DNA of 64,000 nt from Bacillota bacterium (lineage in GTDB: Bacteria > Bacillota > Sulfobacillia > DUMF01): NCBI GenBank assembly GCA_012840015.1, contig DUMF01000029.1, positions 1-64,000 on the forward strand, given 5' to 3'. A program made the position numbers and the translations under genes. Below are positions 24,734 to 33,056 of this stretch, piece by piece. Under the pieces are notes generated by a model. That model was not told the origin of the DNA, ran no database searches, and saw only the letters and a list, made by a program, of their open reading frames with translations. Each line of letters opens with the position of its first letter. Position 1 is the stretch's first letter.

Positions 24734-25213
24734 ATGAAACAGTTCAGCAGTACCAGATTTATTGCTCTTTCGGCTATGTTTTCTGCGCTGGTTTTCGTTC
24801 TTACAGCTTTCGCTAGAGTTCCTGCGCTAGGTGGAAAACTCTATTTTCATCTGGGTGGTATAGCTATCTACTGTTCTGCCGTGCTCTTTGGCCCAGCTGT
24901 CGGCGGGACCGCCGGTGCTGTTGGATCTGCGCTTGCTGACCTGATGCTGGGTGTTCCGGTCTGGGCCCCGATCAGCTTTATGGTCCATGGGGCGGAGGGC
25001 CTCTTAGTGGGCAGGCTGTCCAATGGGGAGGCCCGTATCGGCGCGATGGCTGCTGGAGCTGCGGTAATGGTTTGCGGCTATGGCGTTACAGCGTGGATGC
25101 TGTATGGGGTCGCTGCAGTGCCCATCGAACTGGTCGGAGACGTGCTACAGGGGGCATTGGGCATTGCTGGGGCATATGCGGTTTTGCGGGGATTAAGAAA
25201 CGCTAAGAGGTGA
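24734..25213 (+). CDS. ECF transporter S component (vitamin substrate-binding subunit)
   Basis: A 159-residue membrane protein with about five or six helices (FIALSAMFSALVFVLTAF, LGGIAIYCSAVLFGPAVGG, AVGSALADLMLG and others), the pattern of energy-coupling-factor S components that bind a vitamin in the membrane and join a shared EcfT-EcfA module. The vitamin is not set by sequence alone. An FMN riboswitch points at it from 670 bases upstream, so a flavin (RibU-like role) is an attractive guess. ATG 24734 follows GGAGGTG. Seven bases separate it from the next gene. Confidence 0.8.
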   Translation: MKQFSSTRFIALSAMFSALVFVLTAFARVPALGGKLYFHLGGIAIYCSAVLFGPAVGGTAGAVGSALADLMLGVPVWAPISFMVHGAEGLLVGRLSNGEARIGAMAAGAAVMVCGYGVTAWMLYGVAAVPIELVGDVLQGALGIAGAYAVLRGLRNAKR

Positions 25214-25219
25214 GTTCAT

Positions 25220-26209
25220 TTGAGGGCCGGCAAATTACCCGTGGATCTCCTGGAACGGTGCGTGCTATCGCATACAGGTGTGCATAGGCCCGAGGTAATT
25301 CTACCTCCTGCGATAGGCGAAGACTGTACAGCTCTCTCTGTAGGGGGTGACCTTTTGGTGGTATCCTCCGATCCCATAACGGGAGCGTCAAGCGAGATCG
25401 GGTGGTACGCCGTGCACGTCGGCTGTAACGACCTGGCTGCAGATGGGGCCACCCCCATAGGCGTGATGTTGACAATACTAGCCCCTGAGGGAGCTTCGGA
25501 CGAGTCTTGCCTTGGCCAAATCCGAGATCTCATGGCGAGCGCGGGTCTGGCTGCGTCGCAGTTGGGCATTTCTATCATCGGCGGCCACACTGAGGTCACC
25601 TCGGCGGTGACCAGACTCGTAGTGTGTGTCACGGCTATCGGAAGGGTACAGCCGGGGAAATTGGTTACGGTGAGAAACGCTAGGCCAGGTCTCCTTCTAA
25701 TTGTGACGAAGACGGTCGGGTTGGAAGGAGCTTCGATCCTGGCGAGGGAGAAGCGTGCCATGCTTGAGAAGGCTATTCCCCGGGAAATATTGGAACGCGC
25801 GGCAGGGTTTGTGGGGCAGATTAGCGTCGTGAAGGATGGATTAGTTGCGGCGGCAGGAGGTGCCGTAGCCATGCACGATATCACAGAAGGTGGGTTGCTG
25901 GGTGCGGTGTGGGAGCTCTGTCGGGCATCTGGCTGTGGGGCGGTCATTCATCGCAGTGCCGTCCCCATTGAGTACGAGACCGTGTCCATCTGTACCGCAC
26001 TGGGACTCGACCCGCTGAGGTTGATTTCGAGTGGTTCTATGCTAATAGCCGCTTCCAAAGAGTCCCGGGTCTCCGAAGAACTGGAGAAGGCCGGGGTCAG
26101 AGCTACTGTGATCGGTGAAACTACTTCGGGAGGAATCTACATCGAAGATGGTGGGATTTTGCAGGAGATCCTCCCGCCGGAAAGCGATGAGTTATGGAAG
26201 GCCATCTAA
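25220..26209 (+). CDS. AIR synthase-related protein (PurM/HypE/ThiL superfamily)
   Basis: A 329-residue protein of the PurM superfamily. The N-terminal domain has ATP-binding features (PPAIGEDCTALSVGGDLLVVSSDPI, then VHVGCNDLAADGATPIGVMLTIL) and the C-terminal domain has a Gly-rich stretch (AMHDITEGGLLGAVWEL). The layout is closest to the AIR-synthase-related/HypE-like branch. Family enzymes phosphorylate or activate a carbonyl or amide with ATP; the substrate is unknown. It begins with TTG 25220, seven bases after the ECF gene, so it may act in the metabolism of the same vitamin (ThiL acts on thiamine phosphate), but that is inference. Confidence 0.75.
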   Translation: MRAGKLPVDLLERCVLSHTGVHRPEVILPPAIGEDCTALSVGGDLLVVSSDPITGASSEIGWYAVHVGCNDLAADGATPIGVMLTILAPEGASDESCLGQIRDLMASAGLAASQLGISIIGGHTEVTSAVTRLVVCVTAIGRVQPGKLVTVRNARPGLLLIVTKTVGLEGASILAREKRAMLEKAIPREILERAAGFVGQISVVKDGLVAAAGGAVAMHDITEGGLLGAVWELCRASGCGAVIHRSAVPIEYETVSICTALGLDPLRLISSGSMLIAASKESRVSEELEKAGVRATVIGETTSGGIYIEDGGILQEILPPESDELWKAI

Positions 26210-26216
26210 AGGGAAC

Positions 26217-26259
26217 GAAGCCGCCTTTTCCCAATCAAGATGGGGTGCAAGGCGGCTTC
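26217..26259. terminator. Convergent hairpin terminator
   Basis: A perfect 11-bp stem, GAAGCCGCCTT (26217-26227) and AAGGCGGCTTC (26249-26259), sits between the AIR-synthase-like gene and the SPOCS protein gene, which end toward each other. Confidence 0.75.
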
Positions 26260-26262
26260 AGT

Positions 26263-27852
26263 TTAACCTAGCGGCAAGCAGTTCTGCTCGACGAACTGGC
26301 TGGCTACCCAACCTTCCCTTCCGTCAGGCAACCTGATCTTGAACCACCCGGGTTGACTGCCGATGATCGAAACTGTCCGACCCCTCTCCAGGACCGCAAT
26401 TGGGGAGAACTCGGTGCTTGGGGTAGGCCGCACGTTCAAGAAATCTGCGATCACCCTTCCGGTGCAGGGCGCGACGCCTTCGATGGAGACGTCCACCACC
26501 AGTTCAATTTGCTTAGTTCTCAACACGCGGGCAGTGATCATCAGCACCATTTGTACCGCGATAGGATCGCCGACGCCCACATCGTAGCTAACGTGCTCGA
26601 TGGATACTTCCACTAGCGCTGCCATATCCGGCTGGGCTCCGGGTACTTCCACGAAATCGCTGAAGTTGATTACGTGGTGAACCACATGCACGGTCTGATA
26701 GGGTGTGACACCCTCGTACATGGTTTGAAGGTTTATCTGGCCTTCAATGATGATCTTGTTCGGTACCACGATCGTCCTGGTGACGGTCACCGTGGCTTGA
26801 TGGCCGAGTACGGCGGCTACCTTGGGTTTAATATCCGGGATATCAAGGACCGAACGCACGATCGATTGCCGCCTGCCTTCTCCAAGCACCTCTTGAATTC
26901 TGACGAGCTCCTTGGAGACGTGGAGACCTGCTACTCCCGTGACGTCGGTGACTACCTGCAGCGACCGTATCCTGACCACCTTGACGGTAATCTTGAGGAT
27001 AATCCTTGCCGTGACCGAACGGCCGTCGGGGAATACATCGAAACCGACGAATTCCACGGTTACGGTCGGGTACACGGACATCTCTGGCTGTGCGCCAGGC
27101 ACCTCGACGAACTGTTCGAAAGGTATTTCGTGGTGCATGACGTGAACAGTCTGGTAAGGAGTCCTGCCTTCATAGATAGTCCGAAGCCGTATGACGCCTC
27201 TCAGAATGACTTTGTTCGGAATGACTACAGTTCCCGTGAGTTCGAGCTCTTCCGCATGGTCGATGACCGACACCACATCGGGTTTCTCGGGTGGTACACT
27301 GAGCGTGCTTTGTACAATTACCTGACTCGACGCTTCTCCCAGAACATCTTCCGCGCGGAGAATCTCCTTAATCACCTTCAGACCGGGTATGCCACTGACA
27401 TCCACGACTACCCTAATCTGAACGGGCCTGACCACTTTCACAGTCAACCGCAAAATGATAGTTACCCGTGCCCTATCTCCACCAGGCGGGACTTCGAACC
27501 CCACGTGCTCGATGGCGACGGTTGGAAGCGCTATCATTTCCGGCTGTGCACCCGGGATCTCAACGAACCCAGTGAACGGCACCTGATGATGCATCACGTG
27601 TACAGTCTGGTATGGAGTGGCACCTTCATAGATGGTAGTAAGCTCCACAACTCCATCTACAATCACCTTATTGGGCACAATGCTTATCCTGGTGGTACGG
27701 ATATTGGCAACGTGGTCAATCACGCTGACTACGGGGGGCTTGGGGGCCGGCACGACTAGGTCAGAGGTGACGGCGACTTGAGTGCTGCCTTCCCCTATGA
27801 CCTCTTCCAGGCGAAGTAGTTCTTTGGAAACATGAAGACCGGTATCTGCCAC
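26263..27852 (-). CDS. Triple SPOCS-domain (DUF3794) protein with C-terminal SH3 domain
   Basis: A 529-residue protein made of three closely similar SPOCS/DUF3794 repeats (about residues 4-155, 156-310 and 311-462) and a bacterial SH3 domain (about 465-529; IADFLNVRPTPSTEFSPIAVL). Every repeat carries the same core, VPNK(V/I)I then TPYQTVHV(M/V)HH then PGAQP(E/D)M. SPOCS domains occur in the SipL and SafA-type proteins that build the spore coat on SpoIVA; SipL ends in LysM, here an SH3 takes that place. A coat or cortex scaffold role is likely. GTG 27852 follows AAAGGAGGG. There is no signal peptide, as expected for a mother-cell protein. Confidence 0.82.
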   Translation of the reverse strand: MADTGLHVSKELLRLEEVIGEGSTQVAVTSDLVVPAPKPPVVSVIDHVANIRTTRISIVPNKVIVDGVVELTTIYEGATPYQTVHVMHHQVPFTGFVEIPGAQPEMIALPTVAIEHVGFEVPPGGDRARVTIILRLTVKVVRPVQIRVVVDVSGIPGLKVIKEILRAEDVLGEASSQVIVQSTLSVPPEKPDVVSVIDHAEELELTGTVVIPNKVILRGVIRLRTIYEGRTPYQTVHVMHHEIPFEQFVEVPGAQPEMSVYPTVTVEFVGFDVFPDGRSVTARIILKITVKVVRIRSLQVVTDVTGVAGLHVSKELVRIQEVLGEGRRQSIVRSVLDIPDIKPKVAAVLGHQATVTVTRTIVVPNKIIIEGQINLQTMYEGVTPYQTVHVVHHVINFSDFVEVPGAQPDMAALVEVSIEHVSYDVGVGDPIAVQMVLMITARVLRTKQIELVVDVSIEGVAPCTGRVIADFLNVRPTPSTEFSPIAVLERGRTVSIIGSQPGWFKIRLPDGREGWVASQFVEQNCLPLG

Positions 27853-27885
27853 AATAACCCTCCTTTCTCGCCTTGGAGTTCTACA

Positions 27886-28917
27886 CTAATATATTCGACG
27901 GGTTTTAGCCATGCCACTTGCGCGTATCACCTCCACCACTTGATCCACCCTTGACTCCCACGAATTTGCCCTGGCGAACGCAATCCGCTGTTCCATTCCG
28001 TCTTTCGGATTTCGGAGCGCATGACGGACGAGCTCGATAAACCCTGGCGCATCTTCTGCGACAAAGACCAGATGGCTTAGAATGAGCACTTCGGGTATCG
28101 GCGTGGCAATCACCGGCTTTCCGGTTGCCAGGTAATCGTAAAGTTTGATGGGGTTGGATGCTATTGAGGTCGGGGTCATGGCGAACGGCAGTATGCAGGC
28201 ATTGAACCGGGCGACATACTCAGGGAGTACTTGATATGGCTTGCGACCAACCGAGATGATTGGCGCCTCCCTAGGGAGAGGGGCTCCAAATGGCGGTCCC
28301 ACGAGTACGACCTTCCAGCCGCCGTGGAGACCTTCTTCCGCGAGAGCTGTAAGCAGCTTTACGTCGATCCAGGGTCCGAGCGCCCCGAGAAAGCCCACCA
28401 CTGGACCGTCAACTGCCGCAAGCTCTTTCGGCACCGGCATTAGCGCTTTAGTCACCTGGTTGAATAGCGCGAAGTCTGCACCGTTCCGAATCAGGGTGAC
28501 GGGTTTCCCGTAAGACACATATCTTTCGTATAGAGGCTGCGAAGAAGTTACGATGGCATCACACAGTTCCACCATGGCGTCAACGTATTTGCGCCACTCG
28601 GGGAAGTCGTCGACGGCATCATAGATGACGATGGGTTTTTGACCGGAGGCCGAGCATAGCCGCCCAATGAGTTCGCAGTGACCAGGCCACGATACCCAAA
28701 AGACAGTATCTTGGTCTATTGATTCAGCTTGAATGTATTTCTGGAAATCGTGGATTATGGTGAGACGCTGGGATAACTTCTCAGGGGGGAGCCACGGCCT
28801 TTGCGTGGCGTTACAGTAAAACACGTCCAGGCCCCGTTCTGCGAGGCGCCTGCAAATTTGTTGGGGCCTTTGTACCATCCAGTCCCAGTCGATCGTAGGC
28901 GGATAAATGATTTTCAT
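27886..28917 (-). CDS. Glycosyltransferase family 4-like (GT-B)
   Basis: A 343-residue GT-B glycosyltransferase. The N-terminal half starts MKIIYPPTIDWDWMVQRPQQICRRLA and continues with YDAVDDFPEW and LIRNGADFALF. The C-terminal half has GFLGALGPWIDVKLL and the nucleotide-sugar motif ASNPIKLYDYLATGKPVIATPIPE, where the Glu/Lys-containing segment contacts the donor. It probably modifies a spore or envelope glycan or protein. The 110-residue upstream extension of the frame lies in the divergent gene and is not coding; ATG 28917 is used. No clear ribosome site is seen. It is divergent from a second glycosyltransferase with only 30 bases between them. Confidence 0.85.
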   Translation of the reverse strand: MKIIYPPTIDWDWMVQRPQQICRRLAERGLDVFYCNATQRPWLPPEKLSQRLTIIHDFQKYIQAESIDQDTVFWVSWPGHCELIGRLCSASGQKPIVIYDAVDDFPEWRKYVDAMVELCDAIVTSSQPLYERYVSYGKPVTLIRNGADFALFNQVTKALMPVPKELAAVDGPVVGFLGALGPWIDVKLLTALAEEGLHGGWKVVLVGPPFGAPLPREAPIISVGRKPYQVLPEYVARFNACILPFAMTPTSIASNPIKLYDYLATGKPVIATPIPEVLILSHLVFVAEDAPGFIELVRHALRNPKDGMEQRIAFARANSWESRVDQVVEVIRASGMAKTRRIY

Positions 28918-28947
28918 ACTACATAAGTATGAATGAAGGGCATGAGT

Positions 28948-29742
28948 ATGTACGGCCATGAAATCGTAGCGGTGGTACCATGCCACAACGAAGCGAAGTC
29001 TATCGGGATCGTAATCGCCAATTGCCTGAAGGCGGGGTGCGATCGGGTCCTGGTGGTGGCGAATGGCTGCGTGGACGACAGCGCGGCAGTAGCCAGAAGG
29101 GCGAGCTCGTACGTAGATGTGGTGGAGATAACTCAGCCGCTGGGGATGGATGTGCCGAGGGCTATTGGGGGAAAAGAGGCCATCTCCCATGGCGCATACG
29201 CCGTGTTGTTCGTAGACGGCGATATGAGTGGCGACATCGCCTGGCACTTACGGTCTCTTGTGGATTGCGTTGAAGCGGGCACGGATATCGCCTTAAGCGA
29301 TTGCTTTCGACAGGGGATACCTGGCTTCGGAATGGCAGGTAAGGTGGCTGCAGCGAGGCTAGGGCTCAATCGCTTGCTCGGCCTCATTGACTCCATTGGA
29401 GCGGCCAGCCCTTCCCACGGCCCCAGCTGCTATTCGTGTGCCGCCTTAAAACGGCTTGAACGCGAAAGCCCGGGGCTCCGGTGTCTGGCGGTTCCCCCCG
29501 TATCAGTGGCCCTGGCGAAAAAGCTGGGGCTGAGGATAGCGGTTGGTTCGACCATAAGCCATGACGCTCTGGGATCCCCGTACAAGTCCGGACAGCACTG
29601 TAACAGGTTAGCTGATACGATCATAGGTGACTGTATAGAAGCAGAGTGTGTTTACCTAGGCTTGCCGGTTACCAGGATTAGAGACGGCCACCTGTACGAC
29701 GGCTATAACTCAGAGAGGCGCTTCGATTTAATCCCCATCTAA
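28948..29742 (+). CDS. Glycosyltransferase family 2
   Basis: A 264-residue GT-A enzyme. It opens with EIVAVVPCHNEAKSIGIVI, has VLVVANGCVDDSAAVAR and the metal/nucleotide motif VLFVDGDMSGDIAWHL (DxD-type DGD), followed by a C-terminal acceptor region. It would add a sugar to a lipid, protein or polysaccharide. ATG 28948 follows AAGGG at a fair distance; ATG at 28933 or 28942 are alternatives. It is divergent from the GT-B gene and close to the SPOCS gene, which suggests a spore-surface or mother-cell glycosylation set. Confidence 0.82.
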   Translation: MYGHEIVAVVPCHNEAKSIGIVIANCLKAGCDRVLVVANGCVDDSAAVARRASSYVDVVEITQPLGMDVPRAIGGKEAISHGAYAVLFVDGDMSGDIAWHLRSLVDCVEAGTDIALSDCFRQGIPGFGMAGKVAAARLGLNRLLGLIDSIGAASPSHGPSCYSCAALKRLERESPGLRCLAVPPVSVALAKKLGLRIAVGSTISHDALGSPYKSGQHCNRLADTIIGDCIEAECVYLGLPVTRIRDGHLYDGYNSERRFDLIPI

Positions 29743-29946
29743 GTCGGTCAATTTTCGAGGGTTCATCGGGGTAGGTGGCTTCTTGGGCTCGATTTCGCCA
29801 GCGATTTCTGCCAGGTATCTTCCTCTCGACCTTTGCTCGTCGGGAGTCACCCACTGAAACAGCACTGGCACCGTAGCCGTATAGGGTTCACCCGATGGCT
29901 CTCTTTCGGGGAATATCAGCTCGCGGTCATTTTTATCTTTGTTCAT
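29728..29946 (-). CDS. Small hypothetical protein
   Basis: A 72-residue polar protein (MNKDKNDRELIFPEREPSGEPY at its start; Pro-rich C-terminus with KKPPTPMNPRKLTD). I do not recognise a family. Its start at ATG 29946 lies about 14 bases after a GGGGG run, a weak ribosome site; the ATG at 29955 is an alternative. It overlaps the end of the GT2 gene by 15 bases and lies downstream (in its own direction) of a 12-bp hairpin at 29995-30036. It could be real or spurious. Confidence 0.45.
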   Translation of the reverse strand: MNKDKNDRELIFPEREPSGEPYTATVPVLFQWVTPDEQRSRGRYLAEIAGEIEPKKPPTPMNPRKLTDLDGD

Positions 29947-29994
29947 AACTTGCACCCCCGGTTAAGTCTGCCCACAGGGTGATAACTACAAAAG

Positions 29995-30036
29995 CGAAAA
30001 AAGAGGAGCAACTGGCAAGCTGCACCTCTTTTTTCG
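29995..30036. terminator. Bidirectional terminator hairpin
   Basis: CGAAAAAAGAGG (29995-30006) pairs perfectly with CCTCTTTTTTCG (30025-30036). Because the stem holds six A and six T, it can terminate on both strands. A group II intron relic begins immediately after it. Confidence 0.75.
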
Positions 30037-30714
30037 TGTTCGCTAAGCATGTCTGCTGAGCCGATGGGTCGAAATAAACGCTGTCACCTGACCAGCGGGA
30101 AGACAATCCGCAGGCGAGCGCGCTGCCGGTAACGGCGGGGTCTGAAGGAAGCCGAAGGAAGAGCATGGAACGTAGCGCAAGCGAACCGAGGTTGGCTCTC
30201 CGGGCGGGTAACCTTGCGTGAAGTGGGAAAGCCCGAAAGCTGGATAACATGGGGAGTTAGGATGGACAGGTTCGTGTTCATGCGGACAGGCTTAACTCAG
30301 GCTTAACTAAGGAAGCGCTGTATCATCCAAGTAAACTTGGTAAGCTCAAACACACCAAGCGAGTTCATCATTAGAAGTGCCCTGGCGAAGAAACTGAAAA
30401 GGCAGCATCCAGGAGGTGCTGAACCAAAGGAGCCGAAAGCTTCTGTGGCTGCGAAGAGACGAACCGCGAATCGAACGAGCATGGGAGAAGATAACGGAGC
30501 CCAAAATGCCAGGGAGAACGAGGCATCCGGGGTGACGAGCCGGCTGAAGCCTTGGCCTGCTCAGCAGATTATGAAGCTGAGTGCAGCAGATTACCTTAGA
30601 GCTAAAGACGCTGCACGAACTCCAAGAAGGAACTGCGCCAGTATTAGGCGCGTACGCACGGTTCTGTGAGAGGGGCAGCGCTGGAACTGATCTCCTGGCG
30701 CTGCCCAACTCGAT
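30037..30714 (+). mobile_element. Group II intron relic without a maturase gene
   Basis: The left part carries domain I-like blocks (GCAAGCGAACCGAGG, CCTTGCGTGAAGTGGGAAAG, CCCGAAAGCTGGATAAC) typical of bacterial group II introns. The right part has a domain V-like hairpin (GAAC at 30630-30633 pairing with GGTTC at 30660-30664), then TGTGAGAGGGG and a domain VI-like stem (GGGCAGCGC with GCGCTGCCC), ending CCCAACTCGAT, close to the usual CTACTCGAY 3' end. No reverse transcriptase is present. The intron follows a terminator hairpin directly, as group IIC introns do. A plus-strand frame at 30337-30669 is not convincing as a gene. Confidence 0.72.
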
Positions 30715-30730
30715 GCCGATACTGAACTGA

Positions 30731-30907
30731 TTACTTCTTTTCTCCCTCAATGGCAGACATTGGGCAAATCTCTGCACACGTACCGCAGTCAGTGCATTTT
30801 TCGGGGTCTATAACATAAATAGGATCCCCCTCTGAGATAGCTCCTGCTGGGCATTCAGCTGCGCAAGCACCACAGGCGGCGCATGCATCTGTGATTTTGT
30901 GTGGCAT
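30731..30907 (-). CDS. 2[4Fe-4S] ferredoxin
   Basis: A 58-residue clostridial-type ferredoxin. It starts MPHKITDACAACGACAAECP and has a second cluster motif CTDCGTCAEICP, giving two CxxCxxCxxxCP sets that bind two [4Fe-4S] clusters at low potential. It would serve as the electron acceptor for anaerobic enzymes such as the aldehyde oxidoreductase in this window. ATG 30907 is the natural start, with a purine-rich AGGAGG tract upstream on the minus strand. Length fits the small clostridial class (55-60). A NifU-like gene lies 44 bases upstream on the same strand and may share its transcript. Confidence 0.95.
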   Translation of the reverse strand: MPHKITDACAACGACAAECPAGAISEGDPIYVIDPEKCTDCGTCAEICPMSAIEGEKK

Positions 30908-30950
30908 CGCTCTTCCTCCTCTTTTTCTTCTGAGTTTTGTCTAATTTCCT

Positions 30951-31169
30951 CTATACCGAGACTACTTGCTTTATCTCGGGTATTTCTTCCTTCAGCAGCC
31001 TTTCAATACCGTTTTTGAGGGTCATCAGTGCAAAAGGACAACCGCCACAAGCACCAGTGAGCCTCAATTTCACGACGCCATCCTTGTACTCGACAAGCGT
31101 AACATCTCCACCATCAGCCTTTAGTTGGGGCCTGATCTTGTCTAGCACGGCGTTGATTTTTTCCTCCAT
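30951..31169 (-). CDS. NifU C-terminal domain (Nfu-type) iron-sulfur scaffold
   Basis: A 72-residue protein consisting only of the NifU-like scaffold domain: INAVLDKIRPQLKADGGDVTLVEY and then LTGACGGCPFALMTLKNGIE, whose CxxC pair holds an iron-sulfur cluster for transfer to client proteins. It lies directly before the ferredoxin gene, a sensible client. The longer frame from 31214 adds an unlikely leader; ATG 31169 is chosen, after AAAAGGGGGCGGC on the minus strand. Confidence 0.9.
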   Translation of the reverse strand: MEEKINAVLDKIRPQLKADGGDVTLVEYKDGVVKLRLTGACGGCPFALMTLKNGIERLLKEEIPEIKQVVSV

Positions 31170-31264
31170 ACAGCCGCCCCCTTTTTGCATACGAACGTCC
31201 GTAAACCAAATCAATGATATACTGCTGGATACTAAACTTCAATTTCGCGTTCATAATAATTCTC

Positions 31265-33034
31265 ATGAAGTTACGCTACTTACTCTCTGCGCTTGGCCTG
31301 ATCTTAATTCTCTGTGTGATGCCCGCAAGTGGCAAACGTGCCTTTAGAGGGCGTGCGGAGGGGTATCGCGAGAGAGTGGTTGCGGTCATCTCCGGTTTGC
31401 CGGACCCTGTGCTCCAGGCTACGAAGGAACTAGGTTTTGATTCTCATAGTCTTACATGGGAAGAACTGCTTTCGATACCCCATCGCGAGCTGATCAATCA
31501 GTTTAGCGCGATTATTTGTGAAGATTACGAAATACCGCACGAGCGAGCGGTCTCAGTGCTGAAAAACTACGTGGGACGTCTCGGAGGGTTGCTCCTCGTC
31601 TATAAGAGCGAAATCGGGGCAGTCTCGAAACCTGCAGAAGAGCTTTTGGATATTTGCGGCTTAGAATTGCGAGAGATAAGCCCAGGGGTTGTTCTGCAGC
31701 CCGGCCCCTGGGTAGTGCCGGAAGACTCTCCGTTAAGGAGCTACTTCGATGACGGCGTCTTCTACGAAAATGAGATAGGTATTTTTGGTTGCCCGCCACT
31801 TGTGGACGACTATCGGCCAGTAGTACCTCGGGGTTGCACTGTACTTGCCTGGAGCCGGGGTATTCCTCGTATCACCAGCCTGGCCTATCCTTCAGGCGGC
31901 ATAGCTCTCTATGCGAACAGTGCTTTCCGCCTGAACTTAATTGCGGGCAATCACGTGCTGGTGAAGCCAGTAATCAGATACGCTCTTTCTGAATGTGCTC
32001 GGCTACCACGTTTAGTGCCTGCTCCTGACGGGGTGTCTGGTCTCGTGCTGAATATGCATGTTTGCTCGAGTGCATATTTCCCGGATCTTCGCAGGCTGCT
32101 GTTTCATAGAGCGTTCGATACCGATCTTCCGATGAGCATTCACGTTACTGCTGGCCCAGACCTCAACTACCCCGGAGACGGGCTAGGTGTCGACATCGCT
32201 AATGCTTTTAAGGGCAGAGGGCTGATTTTAGCTCTCTCTCGTTTCGGCACCCTGGGGGCGCACGGCGGGTGGATTCACAATTACTGGGCGTACAATTTTA
32301 ATGTCCTGCCTTTATCAATTAAACGTGCCTACCTCGCTATGAACATCGAGTCCCTGGCCAAGCTTTCTCACAAACCGGTGAAAGAATATAGCGCTCCCGG
32401 GGGCGTTCACGATTGCGCTTTGGATGACTTTCTTGCCTCCAAAGGGGTTCGTGCAACGATTTACCCGTTCGCCATGCATTCTGCTCCGACCCAACGGCGA
32501 GAAGGGCTGTGGCACTTCGGCTATACGGGTACGCGATACGGATTATGTTTCGAGAATATGATTGGAAGTGGTTGCTCTGATCAGGACATACGTCGCAGCC
32601 TTGACGCTCTTCTGAGATCTATTGTCCGTTTACGTGAAATACGGCTAGTATACTTTCACCCTCGGTCACTAGCAGAAAAACCACAGCTATGGCGAGAGTT
32701 TCGAGACAAGCTCGAGCGGCTCAGGAGCGAAGGGCAACTTCAAGTAGCCACCGCAGCGAGCTTCGCTGAATGGTTGGATCGCTTCAAGGCGGTAGGTTTC
32801 CACTGCTTTAGCAATCCACACGGTACGTGTGTGGAGATCGAGAGCAAGCATTCTCTCAAATCAGTGACTGTGGAAATCCCTGATCCTAATCACCAATTAG
32901 CAATCCCACTAATTATCCCTGAAGGGGTATCCATTTACCGCGTAGATGATTGTATTCAAATCAGAGTGGACGACGACTGCAATTCACTTTATGTGATGCT
33001 TAGGCGGAAGGTTAACAGGGAGAGCCAGGCATAA
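31265..33034 (+). CDS. Exported protein of unknown function heading the germination operon
   Basis: A 589-residue protein with a signal peptide (MKLRYLLSALGLILILCVMPASG). The first ~250 residues look like a flavodoxin/glutamine-amidotransferase-like fold (VVAVISGLPDPVLQATKELGF, then FSAIICEDYEIP and LGGLLLVYKSEIG), as in beta-galactosidase trimerisation-type domains. A middle region (about 270-510) has strand/helix order loosely like polysaccharide deacetylases (LNMHVCSSAYFPDL, then MSIHVTAG) but without a clear Asp-His-His metal triad. A short beta-rich C-terminal domain follows. It ends 22 bases before gerA, so it is probably part of that operon. I do not recognise a named family; a spore-envelope role is inference. 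Confidence 0.7.
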   Translation: MKLRYLLSALGLILILCVMPASGKRAFRGRAEGYRERVVAVISGLPDPVLQATKELGFDSHSLTWEELLSIPHRELINQFSAIICEDYEIPHERAVSVLKNYVGRLGGLLLVYKSEIGAVSKPAEELLDICGLELREISPGVVLQPGPWVVPEDSPLRSYFDDGVFYENEIGIFGCPPLVDDYRPVVPRGCTVLAWSRGIPRITSLAYPSGGIALYANSAFRLNLIAGNHVLVKPVIRYALSECARLPRLVPAPDGVSGLVLNMHVCSSAYFPDLRRLLFHRAFDTDLPMSIHVTAGPDLNYPGDGLGVDIANAFKGRGLILALSRFGTLGAHGGWIHNYWAYNFNVLPLSIKRAYLAMNIESLAKLSHKPVKEYSAPGGVHDCALDDFLASKGVRATIYPFAMHSAPTQRREGLWHFGYTGTRYGLCFENMIGSGCSDQDIRRSLDALLRSIVRLREIRLVYFHPRSLAEKPQLWREFRDKLERLRSEGQLQVATAASFAEWLDRFKAVGFHCFSNPHGTCVEIESKHSLKSVTVEIPDPNHQLAIPLIIPEGVSIYRVDDCIQIRVDDDCNSLYVMLRRKVNRESQA

Positions 33035-33056
33035 TTGGACCAAATTGGCAAATGAT

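Noticed and set aside
26674-27759. 361-codon plus-strand frame across the SPOCS gene
   Set aside because: It is antisense to a clear triple-repeat protein, lacks a ribosome site and has low-complexity composition; it mirrors the codon bias of the real gene.
30337-30669. 110-codon plus-strand frame inside the group II intron relic
   Set aside because: Considered as a shortened maturase, but no reverse-transcriptase or maturase motif is visible and it overlaps the domain V-like region.
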